Source: CBCYMI01 sp965183855
GTDB taxonomy: Bacteria > Pseudomonadota > Alphaproteobacteria > Caulobacterales > Maricaulaceae
DNA length: 54,504 bases
NCBI GenBank assembly: GCA_965183855.1
Contig: CBCYMI010000013.1
Coordinates: 1-54,504, forward strand
Direction: 5' to 3'
Made by a program: the position numbers and the translations under genes
In this document: piece by piece, positions 46,191 to 54,504 of the stretch
How the letters are laid out: each line of letters opens with the position of its first letter
Numbering within the stretch: position 1 is the stretch's first letter
Notes under the pieces: model-generated
Seen by the model: only the letters and a program-made list of their open reading frames with translations
What the model was told of the DNA's origin: nothing
Databases searched by the model: none

Positions 46191-47528
46191 ATGACTGATA
46201 ATCAATATCTCAATAAGAATTGTGGGCATTCTAGTAAATCAAATCAGGATTTTAAGGTAAAAGATTTACATCTTGCAGATTGGGGACGTAAAGAAATTAG
46301 TCTTGCCGAATCAGAAATGCCAGGGCTAATGGCGTTACGTAAAGAATATTCTTCAAAACTACCTCTAAAAGGTGCTCGCATTTCAGGCTGTTTGCATATG
46401 ACAATACAAACAGCAGTTTTAATGGAAACTTTGCTAGAGCTTGGTGCAGATCTACGCTGGTCATCTTGTAACGTTTTTTCTACGCAGGATCATGCAGCCG
46501 CGGCTATGGCAGCAAAGGGTGTCTCGGTTTTTGCTTGGAAAGGAATGTCTGAGGAAGCGTATTGGGAAGCTATTCGAAATAGTCTAATAGGAGAAAATGG
46601 CTGGACTCCTAATCTTATTCTTGATGATGGAGGTGATTTAACAAAATTAATCCATGAATCTCGCCCTGATTTAATGGAGAACATCAAAGGTATTTCTGAA
46701 GAAACAACAACGGGTGTACATAGATTGTATGAATTAGAGAAGGTAGGAAAATTAAAATGTACAGCGATTAATGTGAATGATTCTGTTACAAAATCGAAAT
46801 TTGATAATTTATATGGTTGTCGGGAATCTCTCATTGATGGTATTAAAAGAGCAACAGATTTAATGCTTGCAGGAAAACTAGCTGTTGTATGTGGATATGG
46901 AGATGTTGGAAAAGGATCTGCCACAGCTTTAAGAGGTCAAGGCGCGCGTGTGATTATAACTGAAATTGATCCTATTTGTGCATTGCAGGCAGCAATGGAA
47001 GGCTATGAGGTAACAACACTTGAAGAAATCATGGCTCATGCGGACATCTTTATTACAGCAACGGGGAATAAAGATGTCATTACAATTGAGCATATGCGTA
47101 ATATGAAAGACCGTGCGATTTTGTGTAATATTGGTCATTTTGATTCTGAAATAGAAATTAGCGCATTAAGGAATTATCGCTGGGAGTCTATCAAACCCCA
47201 ACTAGATGAAGTGATTTTTCCTAATCATAAGCGTCTTATCATATTAGCAGAAGGCAGGCTGGTGAATCTTGGGTGTGCAACAGGTCATCCAAGTTTTGTA
47301 ATGTCAACTTCATTTACCAATCAGGTTCTTGCGCAGATTGAATTATGGAAACATTCTAATCAATATGAAAACAAGGTTTATACACTACCTAAAAAACTCG
47401 ATGAAAAAGTAGCAAGACTACATTTGCCAAAATTAGGAGTAAAGCTGACACAACTTAACAAAGAGCAATCCGAATATTTGAATATTCCAGTTGAAGGACC
47501 GTATAAGCCAGAATATTATCGATATTAA
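46191..47528 (+). CDS. ahcY: Adenosylhomocysteinase
   Basis: Hydrolyses S-adenosylhomocysteine to adenosine and homocysteine, keeping methylation reactions running. 445 aa. GARISGCLHMTIQTAVLMETL and SSCNVFSTQDHAAAAMA near the start, NVNDSVTKSKFDNLYGCRESLIDGIKRATD with catalytic Lys and Asp, VVCGYGDVGKGSATALRGQGA (NAD-binding loop), and the C-terminal PVEGPYKPEYYRY that completes the neighbouring NAD site are all intact. Single gene; convergent with the histidine kinase. Confidence 0.98.
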   Translation: MTDNQYLNKNCGHSSKSNQDFKVKDLHLADWGRKEISLAESEMPGLMALRKEYSSKLPLKGARISGCLHMTIQTAVLMETLLELGADLRWSSCNVFSTQDHAAAAMAAKGVSVFAWKGMSEEAYWEAIRNSLIGENGWTPNLILDDGGDLTKLIHESRPDLMENIKGISEETTTGVHRLYELEKVGKLKCTAINVNDSVTKSKFDNLYGCRESLIDGIKRATDLMLAGKLAVVCGYGDVGKGSATALRGQGARVIITEIDPICALQAAMEGYEVTTLEEIMAHADIFITATGNKDVITIEHMRNMKDRAILCNIGHFDSEIEISALRNYRWESIKPQLDEVIFPNHKRLIILAEGRLVNLGCATGHPSFVMSTSFTNQVLAQIELWKHSNQYENKVYTLPKKLDEKVARLHLPKLGVKLTQLNKEQSEYLNIPVEGPYKPEYYRY

Positions 47529-47559
47529 TCATCTAAAAAGCAGTGTTTTCATCATATTA

Positions 47560-47685
47560 ATGCTTGTTTTTTCTTCCAAAAGATCATTTGGATTAATCTT
47601 TGACATATCAATTAAAGAACAAAGAGAACAAATACGAGTATTAAATTCTCATATAGATCAATCAAAACAATCTGAATTTAATTAA
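47560..47685 (+). CDS. Doubtful 41-codon frame after ahcY
   Basis: Begins MLVFSSKRSFGLIFDIS and continues with a polar, helix-like tail (KEQREQIRVLNSHIDQSKQ). Composition looks protein-like, but there is no clear ribosome binding site or known family. Confidence 0.2.
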   Translation: MLVFSSKRSFGLIFDISIKEQREQIRVLNSHIDQSKQSEFN

Positions 47686-47717
47686 TAAAATTATGGAGAT
47701 TTAGTAGATAATTTTAT

Positions 47718-47879
47718 ATGTTAGGTTTTATCCATGAAATTATCCCTGTGAAATTTCTTTCATTTAACCTATCTGAAGACTGGAAAGACGCAATGTGGAT
47801 CTCCTGCCTGCTTGCGTTTTTTATACTTGGTGTCATAAATGCGTTCTTTACAAGTATGCAAGGTTGCTCAGCTCAATAG
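47718..47879 (+). CDS. Possible small membrane protein, 53 aa
   Basis: MLGFIHEIIPVKFLSFNLSE, then DWKDAMWISCLLAFFILGVI and a short tail ending in GCSAQ. One TM segment at about 26-46 follows an amphipathic start. Two Trp, two Cys and Pro in so short an AT-rich frame argue somewhat for coding. GGAG lies too far upstream (about 19 bases) to be a good Shine-Dalgarno. Too short for the usual gene callers; no family recognised. Confidence 0.3.
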   Translation: MLGFIHEIIPVKFLSFNLSEDWKDAMWISCLLAFFILGVINAFFTSMQGCSAQ

Positions 47880-48074
47880 TATGGCATTATTTATAGCAAA
47901 ACAAGGCAGACAAGCGCGCCCTGTTTTGATAGCTAAGCGCATGCAGGTTTCTTGTTACACGAGTAATAAACAGCTTAACTTAAGCTAGATTGCTTGTAAA
48001 CATTTCCTTTACAACGCCTTCTTGTCATACAAGAAACCTAATGTTTTTGGTGATCCAGACCAAATTCTTAATTT

Positions 48075-51000
48075 TTAAGGAAAAGAACGCTTTTTCTTTT
48101 TTGTGCGTTGTTTATTGTCTTTTTCAGTGATTTGATCGAGTTTATTTCTTATATCACGAATAAGATTTTCTGATTTTTTTTGTCTAGATTTATGCTGTTC
48201 TGTTTCATGATAGATACTAAAATTGGAATTTGTTTTTGAAGGAGGGCTCTGCTCAATTTTTATATTTTCTTTATGAAGCATTGCATGCGTTATTTCAAGG
48301 TTAGATTGTTCAACATCCATTGTTTTAACATTCTTCTGATGTATTTTTTTTTCAGGAGCGGACTTTTCTTGTTTAGTCTCTTTTTTTTCTATTTTTTGAG
48401 ACGGTTCATTTTGTTTTACAAGATTATTTTTTTTGGTTATAGGGACAGGTTTTTCAGTTAACCCAGAGTCTATTGTGTTTGGCTTTGTTTCATTTTGTGT
48501 GCTATTTCTTTGATGAGAATCTAGTGTTCTCTGATTATCTTCTTCTTCTGGAGAGGTTATGTGATCTTTTGAACGATGTTCAGCTTTATGTATTTTTTGA
48601 TTTTGCTTTGGTTGTTGATAGGGGATTATAAATGAGACAATTGTTCCTTTGCCAAGCTCACTTTCTATCTGTAATTTACCATGATGGAGCTCAATTAACG
48701 ATTTTGAAAGGGCTAATCCTAAACCTGTTCCTTGATGTTTTTTGGATTGATGATTTTCTGCCTGAAAGAAGGATTGCCCAAGAGATTTTACATCTTCTTC
48801 CGAAATTCCTGTCCCTGTATCAGAGACAGAAAATTGAACATATTGTTCTTCCATTTTAGTTTTAATGACGACTTCTCCTCCTTCAGGAGGTAAACTTGAT
48901 TGCATTAGAAACAAGATTAAGCAGGATTTGCTTTAAAGCTCTTGAATCTGCTTCTATATCAGGTAAAACCTTAATACTTCTTTTAAGCTTGAGTTTTCCT
49001 TCTATTGCTTTTCCTCTTAGAATTCGAATCACTTGGTCTATGATTTCAATAGGCTCTAATATCTCCATTTTTAGATTCATTTTTCCAGCTTCTATTTTTG
49101 ACATATCCAGAATATCATTAATGAGGGAAAGAAGATGTTGTCCAGAAGAATGAATGTCACGAATATATTCTGAATAACGACTATCTCCAACAGGTCCAAA
49201 CATCTGTTTTAAGATTATTTCTGAAAAACCGTTGATTGCATTTAAGGGGGTTCTTAATTCATGACTCATATTTGCCAGAAAAGCACTTTTTGATCGGCTA
49301 GCTTGTTCTGCCTTAAGCTTTTCTTGCTCATATTCTTTGGCAAGCTCTGCAATATATTTTTGACTCCTGCTTAACTCACTAATACTTTTTTTCAGTTTTG
49401 TTTCATTCGAAATTAATGCATTTTCGTGTTGTTTAATGGTTGTAATATCCGATCCAACATTTACCCAATTTCCATTTTTTGTCACATGTTCACTAAATTG
49501 AATCCAGCGACTATTTTTTAACTCCATCTCAACAATATGTTGATTGTCTGTTTCTTTAACCTGTAAGATTTCTTTTTGAGCCAGTAAATCGAGATGATTA
49601 TAGTCTACTCCAGTATTAATTTGATCTTTGGGAATATTAAAAAAGGTTTCAAATTTACTATTCCATAAAATTAGTTTTCGCTTTGGGTTCCATAACGCAA
49701 AAGCTTCAGACATAGATTCAATTGCCATTTTAAGTTTGTTTTCTGTGTCTGTGAGTTTCTGATGTGCGGCAACCTCAGCGGTAATGTTAAGTGCGACTCC
49801 GATAATTGTATTATGTTTTTTTCCTGTTTTGGGGTCTATCCAGGGTTTGCCCCTCATATGAATAACGTTATTTGTCTTTACCGTGTTTAGCTTTATATCA
49901 AAGATATTATTTGTTTTTGTATTTCTGAGTTCAAGAATAATACTGTCCTGTTGATTGTTTTGAAACTCCGAAATAAATAAATCTCCACTAATAATTCCAG
50001 CTTTTTTGTGACCCGTCATTTTAGCAAGTAAATCCGAAATATAGACATTTCCTGTTTCTGTATCCCATTCCCAGGCCCCACAATCTGCACCTTCTAGAGA
50101 TAATTTATATCGGTGTTCAGACTCTTGTGCCAGTGTTTGGGTATCTGCAATACTATTAAACTGGTCTAGAATAATTTTTGAAAGAACAAAGGTAACAATC
50201 AATGGTATAATGATTAGAATTGCATAGAAAATCAACGAATAATACCAAGAAGACAATAAAGGATCTAATGGTTTTGTACTGATTGCGATTAAATTATGTT
50301 TATTACTTTTAGCAGACGCAAATACAAAACGATTATATTCTCCTTTAATTTTTTGAGCATTTGTGTTCTGGGTGTTCGTATTAATGTATTTTCCAGATTG
50401 TAATAAATAATCGATTTGTATTTTAGATAGTCTGTAGGCGGATTGCAAGTCTCCATTTGCTCGCCAGTTCCCGTTAGAAAGGCGTTTCCAGACATGTGCT
50501 CCTTGTTTGGTTGCAATTGCAAGAGGTTTTTTATTATCTGAAAAAGGAATTAAAAGGTCAAGATTGACCAGAGCTGCGAGATATTGTCCATTTTTAAGAG
50601 GATGAAGGACAACCAGATATGGTGATGAGGAAGTTTTATTTCTCTGATAGGTTGTTTTATGATTCTCTGGAACCAGATTAACATCTGTTTTTTTTGTAGC
50701 CTTTATATTCTTCCATGCTTGATCAAAGATTTCTTTAAACTCTAGTGGATACACTTGATAAAGGGTTTGATCTTTAACAATACTTGCTGCTGAAATAAAA
50801 TTATTTTTTATATTTATTAAATTTTTGGGTTTATTTCCAGAGAATCTGGAAACAGATTGCATGGTTCCAATTATATTTTCAAGGTTTGCTTCTGTAACAG
50901 AAATAATTTCAGAAGCTCTTATGCTCTCATTAATTAAAGCATTTTCATAAATATCTTTTTTATCTTGAATCGCTCGTATAACAATCAGAAATAAAAATCC

Positions 51001-51201
51001 AATCAGAAAAACAATCAGAACAAAAATAATACGAATTGGATGTTGCCGTAAATCTCCATAGTCATCGATCTGTCCTTTTGTTAAGAGACTGGTTTGACTC
51101 TTGAATTTATGCTTGTTCTTCATAATTATTTTAAACCTCAGTTTTGTTTGTTTAGGGTGTGTTCCTTTAAATACTTCTTTTCTATTTTTCAGGCTAAGCA
51201 T
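48075..51201 (-). pseudogene. PAS-domain sensor histidine kinase, frameshifted in the ATPase domain
   Basis: Membrane sensor kinase. Layout: TM1 about 55-77, an extracytoplasmic sensor region to about 315, TM2 about 318-345, two PAS domains (about 365-480 and 490-600), a coiled coil, HisKA with SHELRTPLNAI (phospho-accepting His647), and the N-box LLNLVSNAIKFT. The first frame stops at 772 aa (TGA at 48885-48883). The next frame continues the same ATPase domain with EGGEVVIKT, DTGTGIS and GTGLGLALSK, then a charged tail of about 180 residues. One extra base near 48883-48890 explains it; without it the protein is 1041 aa. Neither part alone is a working kinase. ATG at 51123 is an alternative start. 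No response regulator is adjacent. It could be active if the break is a sequencing error. Confidence 0.85.
48877..48890. repeat. GC-rich palindrome at the kinase frameshift
   Basis: CCTCCTTCAGGAGG forms a short, strong inverted repeat exactly over the point where the two kinase frames meet. On the coding (minus) strand it reads CCTCCTGAAGGAGG, containing the TCC-TGA stop context. Confidence 0.8.
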
Positions 51202-51490
51202 TTAAATTACAAACATAAAGGCGATTCTAAACTCTTTTTATATAATAAAGCAAGTCTGGCACTATTATTTATATAACAGCAAGTCATTTGGTATGATTTT
51301 AGTCTTTAAAGGTTTGTTTTTAGTTGAATTATTGGTTTTGATATATCGTCTAAACAGTTTTATAATTCACATTTTAGAATGCTTTATTAAAGATCTGCAA
51401 AATTTTTGAAGTTTTTAGAACTAATTTGCCATAGACAAGATACAATGCTATGAGCTAATTCAATATCATTTGTATCTAGGAGAGAGAATT

Positions 51491-51886
51491 ATGAGCATGC
51501 TTAAGGAATTTAAAGAGTTTGCACTGAGAGGAAATGTTGTTGACGTGGCTGTCGGTATTATTATAGGAGGAGCTTTTGGTAAAATTATAACTTCTCTTGT
51601 AAATAATATTTTAATGCCTCCGATTGGATTATTATTAGGTGGAAGTAATTTTTCAGAACTTTCTTTTGTTTTGCAAGAAGCAAGCGCGACATCAAAAGCG
51701 GTTATGATTAATTATGGTGCTTTTATTCAGTCTATCATTGATTTCATTATTATTGCCTTTTGTATCTTTATACTTATTAAAGGAATGAATAAGATGAAAA
51801 AAAAACAGGAAGTGGCTCCTGCAAAACCCCCAAAACAAGAGGTTTTACTAGAAGAAATCAGAGATTTATTGAGTAAAAAATCATAA
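51491..51886 (+). CDS. mscL: Large-conductance mechanosensitive channel MscL
   Basis: Pentameric safety valve opening under hypo-osmotic shock. From ATG 51491 (AGGAGAGAG directly upstream; a TTG seven codons earlier is not needed) the product is 131 aa. It has the amphipathic N-helix MSMLKEFKEFALRGNVVDVAVGIIIGGAFGKIITSLVNNILMPPIGLLLGG through TM1, a periplasmic loop, TM2 (AFIQSIIDFIIIAFCIFILIKGM) and the C-terminal helical bundle (PPKQEVLLEEIRDLL). All features are intact. Confidence 0.97.
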   Translation: MSMLKEFKEFALRGNVVDVAVGIIIGGAFGKIITSLVNNILMPPIGLLLGGSNFSELSFVLQEASATSKAVMINYGAFIQSIIDFIIIAFCIFILIKGMNKMKKKQEVAPAKPPKQEVLLEEIRDLLSKKS

Positions 51887-52256
51887 GTTTAATAATCTGG
51901 AGACATTTAATGATTTCAGAAATTAAATGTCCTATCTATGTGCATGTAAAAATGTTGATTTGTTTTCTAAAAACAGATTTAACACATAGGATATGCTTTA
52001 GTCCAAATGTTTCCAGAAGAAATATTTTAAAGCATTTTATAAAGTTATAGTTTCTGTTTGTATAAAATAAATGGGACGAGGCAAAGCATGATTGATTGTC
52101 ATGCTTATGATTTAAGGTTTGATATTTAAGAACAAGTAACAGATTCAAACGCACCTAAGGTTTGACTTAAATGTTATACTTGATAATTCTTTACAAGATT
52201 GATAGAGTATTAAAGAATAATCTCTTTAATATAAGATTCAGGAGTTAACTGGTAAG
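51887..52256. other. Spacer between mscL and the TauE/SafE gene
   Basis: 370 bp without a supported gene. GACATTTAAT (51902-51911) and ATTAAATGTC (51922-51931) form a perfect 10-bp hairpin 15 bases past mscL, but without a T tail; it may stabilise or end the mscL mRNA. Confidence 0.5.
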
Positions 52257-53244
52257 GTGCAAATATACCTGCCCATAGCTGAAGTTTCAGTCAATATCTT
52301 TTTACTGGTTAGTTTAGGTGTTTTAGTTGGGTTCCTCTCTGGCATGTTTGGTGTGGGAGGTGGATTCTTAATGACACCTTTATTAATTTTTATAGGTATC
52401 CCTCCAGCTGTTGCTGTTTTCTACAGAAGCAAATCAAATTGTTGCTTCTTCGGCTTCTGGAGCACTTGCGCATTGGAGGCGTAAAACGCTTGATTTAAAA
52501 ATAGGATTTTTATTGTTAGTTGGGGGTATTATTGGTTCATTTGTTGGGGTTCAAACATTTAGTGTTTTAAAAAAGCTTGGGCAAATTGATCTTGTCATCT
52601 CCCTTTCCTATGTTTTTTTTCTTGGTATTATTGGATTTTTGATGTTAATAGAGAGCATTCTTGCCATTTTTAACCGTAGAAAAAAGAAGCATTTAGAAAA
52701 CCTGAAACTGCCTGGTTCAACAGAAATTGCGCCCGCGTATTCTAAACCATCTGTTCAATCTGAAAATACAATAGAAGTGATACATCAAGAGGTTGATAAA
52801 AGAACTTTCTTTCAGAAATTTTTTAAGTGGAAAATGAGTGTTGTTGCACCTGTTATTCTAGGTTTTTTTGTTGGATTTCTTGCTGCTATTATGGGGGTAG
52901 GTGGCGGGTTTATTATGGTTCCAGCAATGATTTATATTTTAAAAATACCAACTAATATTGTCGTTGGCACATCTCTTTTTCAGATCTTATTTGTAACGGC
53001 GTTTGTAACCTTTCTACAAGCAGTTCAAAATAATACAGTTGATATTGTCTTGGCTGTTTGCCTGATTATTGGAGGGGTTGTTGGCGCACAAATAGGTGCA
53101 AGGTTGGGACGTAGGGTCAAAGCAGAAGAATTAAGAGCGTTACTTGCCTTTATTGTTATTGCTGTTTGCATTAAGCTGGGCTGGCAGTTATTTGCTATAC
53201 CAGACAGTTTGTTTACGGTAATGATGAAGCAAGGAGGGCATTAA
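52257..53244 (+). pseudogene. TauE/SafE-family permease, frameshifted
   Basis: Inner-membrane permease of the sulfite/anion exporter type. The first frame reads VGFLSGMFGVGGGFLMTPLL and IGIPPAVAV, then runs out of homology (FYRSKSNCC). The second frame picks up at STEANQIVASSASGALAHWRR without loss. One extra T in GTTTTC (52417-52420) explains it; corrected, the protein is 328 aa. The second half has the repeat motif AAIMGVGGGFIMVPAMIY. About seven or eight TM segments. GTG start with AGGAG twelve bases upstream. It pairs with the TIGR02186 gene 4 bp downstream, a linkage seen in other Alphaproteobacteria. Substrate not known. Confidence 0.85.
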
Positions 53245-53248
53245 TGTT

Positions 53249-54167
53249 ATGCAATCTATTTTCTTGAATTCTGATCTGAATAAAAAAAATATTAGAAACC
53301 TGGCTTGTCAGTTTATCAAAATTAAATTTTTAGAATTATGTGTGTGTTTTATATTACTGTTTGTATTCAGTAAGACTGTGTTGGCATATAATTTTTTTGA
53401 AACCCAAAAAACAGATCGTCTTGCAAGACAAAAAGAGGAGGCCGAGTATTATTGCTGCTCTTACACAGGAAATAGTTGCTGTGACAACCGATTTTTCTGG
53501 TATGGAATTAACACTTTATGGTTTTGTAAAAGGATTAGAAGAAGGGGATGATATTATCATTCTTACCAAAGGGCCACAGCAAAAAGTCCAGGTCATGCAA
53601 AAAAAAAGAATTTTTGGAGTTTGGGTTAATATAAATCCAGTTGAATTTAATAAAACACCTTTATTTTATAATACTATGAGCACGCGTCCACTTGATTTGA
53701 TTTCCAGTTTTTCATCACGTAGAAGATTAGAGCTCGGATTAGAGCATATAAAATTTTCAACTCCTGAAACATTAAAATTTGAAATACGCTATGGGGTTCC
53801 TGTTCTGGCAGTAGGAAAAGGTGTATCTCTGATAAATTATAGAAATGCGATTATTCATGAAAACAAACGAAGCAAGCTTTATCTTGATAATCCGTTTGGG
53901 GTAGAAATTGTTGAGGGTGGATTATTTAGAGCTGTAATTCCTTTGCCATCTACGACACCGATTGGAGAGTATCAAATTTTGATTTATCTTATGCGCAAAG
54001 GTCAGGAGATTGCAAATCGTAAAACACACTTTCAAGTTATGAAGGTTGGATTGGAACGTATGATTTATCAAATGGCACATAAACAGCCTGTTTTATATGC
54101 TTTTCTTGCAATTTTTATTGCTATTTTTGCAGGATGGCTAGCGAATATTATTTGGACACGCAGATAA
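53249..54167 (+). pseudogene. TIGR02186 family membrane-anchored protein, frameshifted
   Basis: Periplasmic domain protein typically encoded beside TauE/SafE. The first frame holds a signal-like segment (FLELCVCFILLFVFSKTVLA) and KTDRLARQKE, then loses homology. The other frame continues with PSIIAALTQEIVAVTTDFSG, MELTLYGFV and GDDIIILTKGP through to a C-terminal TM (PVLYAFLAIFIAIFAGWLANIIW). One extra base, most simply in the A5 run at 53430-53434, explains the break; corrected length is 305 aa. AGGAGG eleven bases before the ATG supports the start at 53249. Function unknown; probably works with the TauE partner. Confidence 0.82.
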
Positions 54168-54504
54168 AATAAAGAATTGCTTTTCCTAAATAAGGATATG
54201 GAAAATTCAATCAATATAATCATGTTTTGGAGCTGATCTGGATCAAGATGGTTTTTTTTATTTTTTGGGCATATTTACGTGCTCATTTAAATTCTCCAGG
54301 TTGAACCTAAACTCACCCTCTTTCAAGAATAAATGAATGTTCTTTTGAAATATCGTTATCTTTGTGTAAATCACGCTTTGCATGTTTCAACAACTGCTAA
54401 ATCCCATTGAATATGACACTGTTATGATCTTTCTTATCCGTAAATCATTATTGATTTTCATCGTGGTGAAATGCCGACATATCTTATATGTTCGCAAACT
54501 ATTC
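54168..54504. other. Right-edge region without a clear gene
   Basis: 337 bp. On the minus strand around 54390-54300 a protein-like stretch QLLKHAKRDLHKDNDISKEH is open for about 26 codons but bounded by stops; it may be a gene relic. No tRNA or terminator was recognised. Confidence 0.4.

Larger units (their letters stand above)
47529..48074. other. Convergent spacer between ahcY and the kinase gene
   Basis: 546 bp holding two doubtful small plus-strand frames (47560-47685 and 47718-47879) and, from about 47880, a more GC-rich patch with an 11-bp inverted repeat (AGGTTTCTTGT at 47945-47955, reverse complement at 48029-48039) and a small palindrome AGCTTAA-C-TTAAGCT near 47982. No terminator with a clear T tract was found. 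Confidence 0.55.

Noticed and set aside
46490..46924. 144-codon minus-strand frame within ahcY
   Set aside because: Antisense to conserved ahcY motifs; no supporting features.
48896..49153. 85-codon plus-strand frame starting TTG behind a perfect AGGAGG
   Set aside because: The AGGAGG is the palindrome inside the kinase gene, and the frame is antisense to the HisKA domain; the translation has no family features.

Overview
The window is an AT-rich alphaproteobacterial chromosome segment carrying mostly housekeeping genes. Gene orders typical of Alphaproteobacteria are present: ybgC-tolQRAB-pal-cpoB-tilS-ftsH-folP, rph-rdgB-hemW opposite grpE, and ribF-ileS-lspA followed by a DUF3035 (BamF-like) lipoprotein. 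Together with an S10 carboxypeptidase-like gene, a plant/alpha-type gshA and a TauE/SafE-TIGR02186 pair, this points to an Acetobacteraceae-like member of Rhodospirillales. That placement is inference from gene content and order. Strong AT bias, very AT-rich spacers, an eroded IS, gene fragments and single-base frameshifts suggest a lineage undergoing genome erosion, possibly host-associated.

Layout. 1-12.9 kb, minus strand: ybgC, tolQ, tolR, tolA (six 57-bp repeats), tolB, pal, cpoB, tilS (frameshifted near its 3' end), ftsH, a decayed IS1595-type transposase, folP, and the 5' part of thiD cut by the window edge. 13.1-19.3 kb: S10 peptidase (-), gshA (+), hemW, rdgB, rph (-). 19.7-24.1 kb: grpE, a TIGR01459 HAD phosphatase, prolyl iminopeptidase (all +), a gene-poor stretch, and a small membrane protein (-). 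24.5-32.3 kb (+): MaoC-like hydratase, ribF, ileS, lspA, a BamF-like lipoprotein, msrB, an enoyl-CoA hydratase. 32.5-37.2 kb (+): a GT2 glycosyltransferase and the complete dTDP-L-rhamnose set rfbB-rfbD-rfbA-rfbC. 37.5-41.7 kb: a 3' fragment of a second thiD, a TpsB transporter without a visible TpsA partner, an unrecognised decayed gene, and an outer-membrane beta-barrel protein. 42-47.5 kb: purA and serC (-), an EamA transporter and ahcY (+). 48-54.2 kb: a PAS-containing hybrid-length histidine kinase gene (-), mscL, TauE/SafE and TIGR02186 (+).

How the genes fit together. The Tol-Pal block, LspA (which matures Pal and the BamF-like lipoprotein), FtsH and the BamF-like protein serve envelope maintenance. 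The rhamnose genes and GT2 serve surface polysaccharide synthesis. FolP, RibF, HemW and ThiD serve cofactor synthesis. GshA and MsrB serve redox defence.

The most striking observation is that four genes (tilS, the histidine kinase, TauE/SafE, TIGR02186) are each interrupted by a net single extra base. In each case the downstream frame continues the same family without loss. Three of the four lie within 5 kb at the right end. They could be sequencing errors, young pseudogenes, or sites rescued by slippage, and the sequence alone cannot decide. No tRNA, rRNA, CRISPR array or intact mobile element was recognised.
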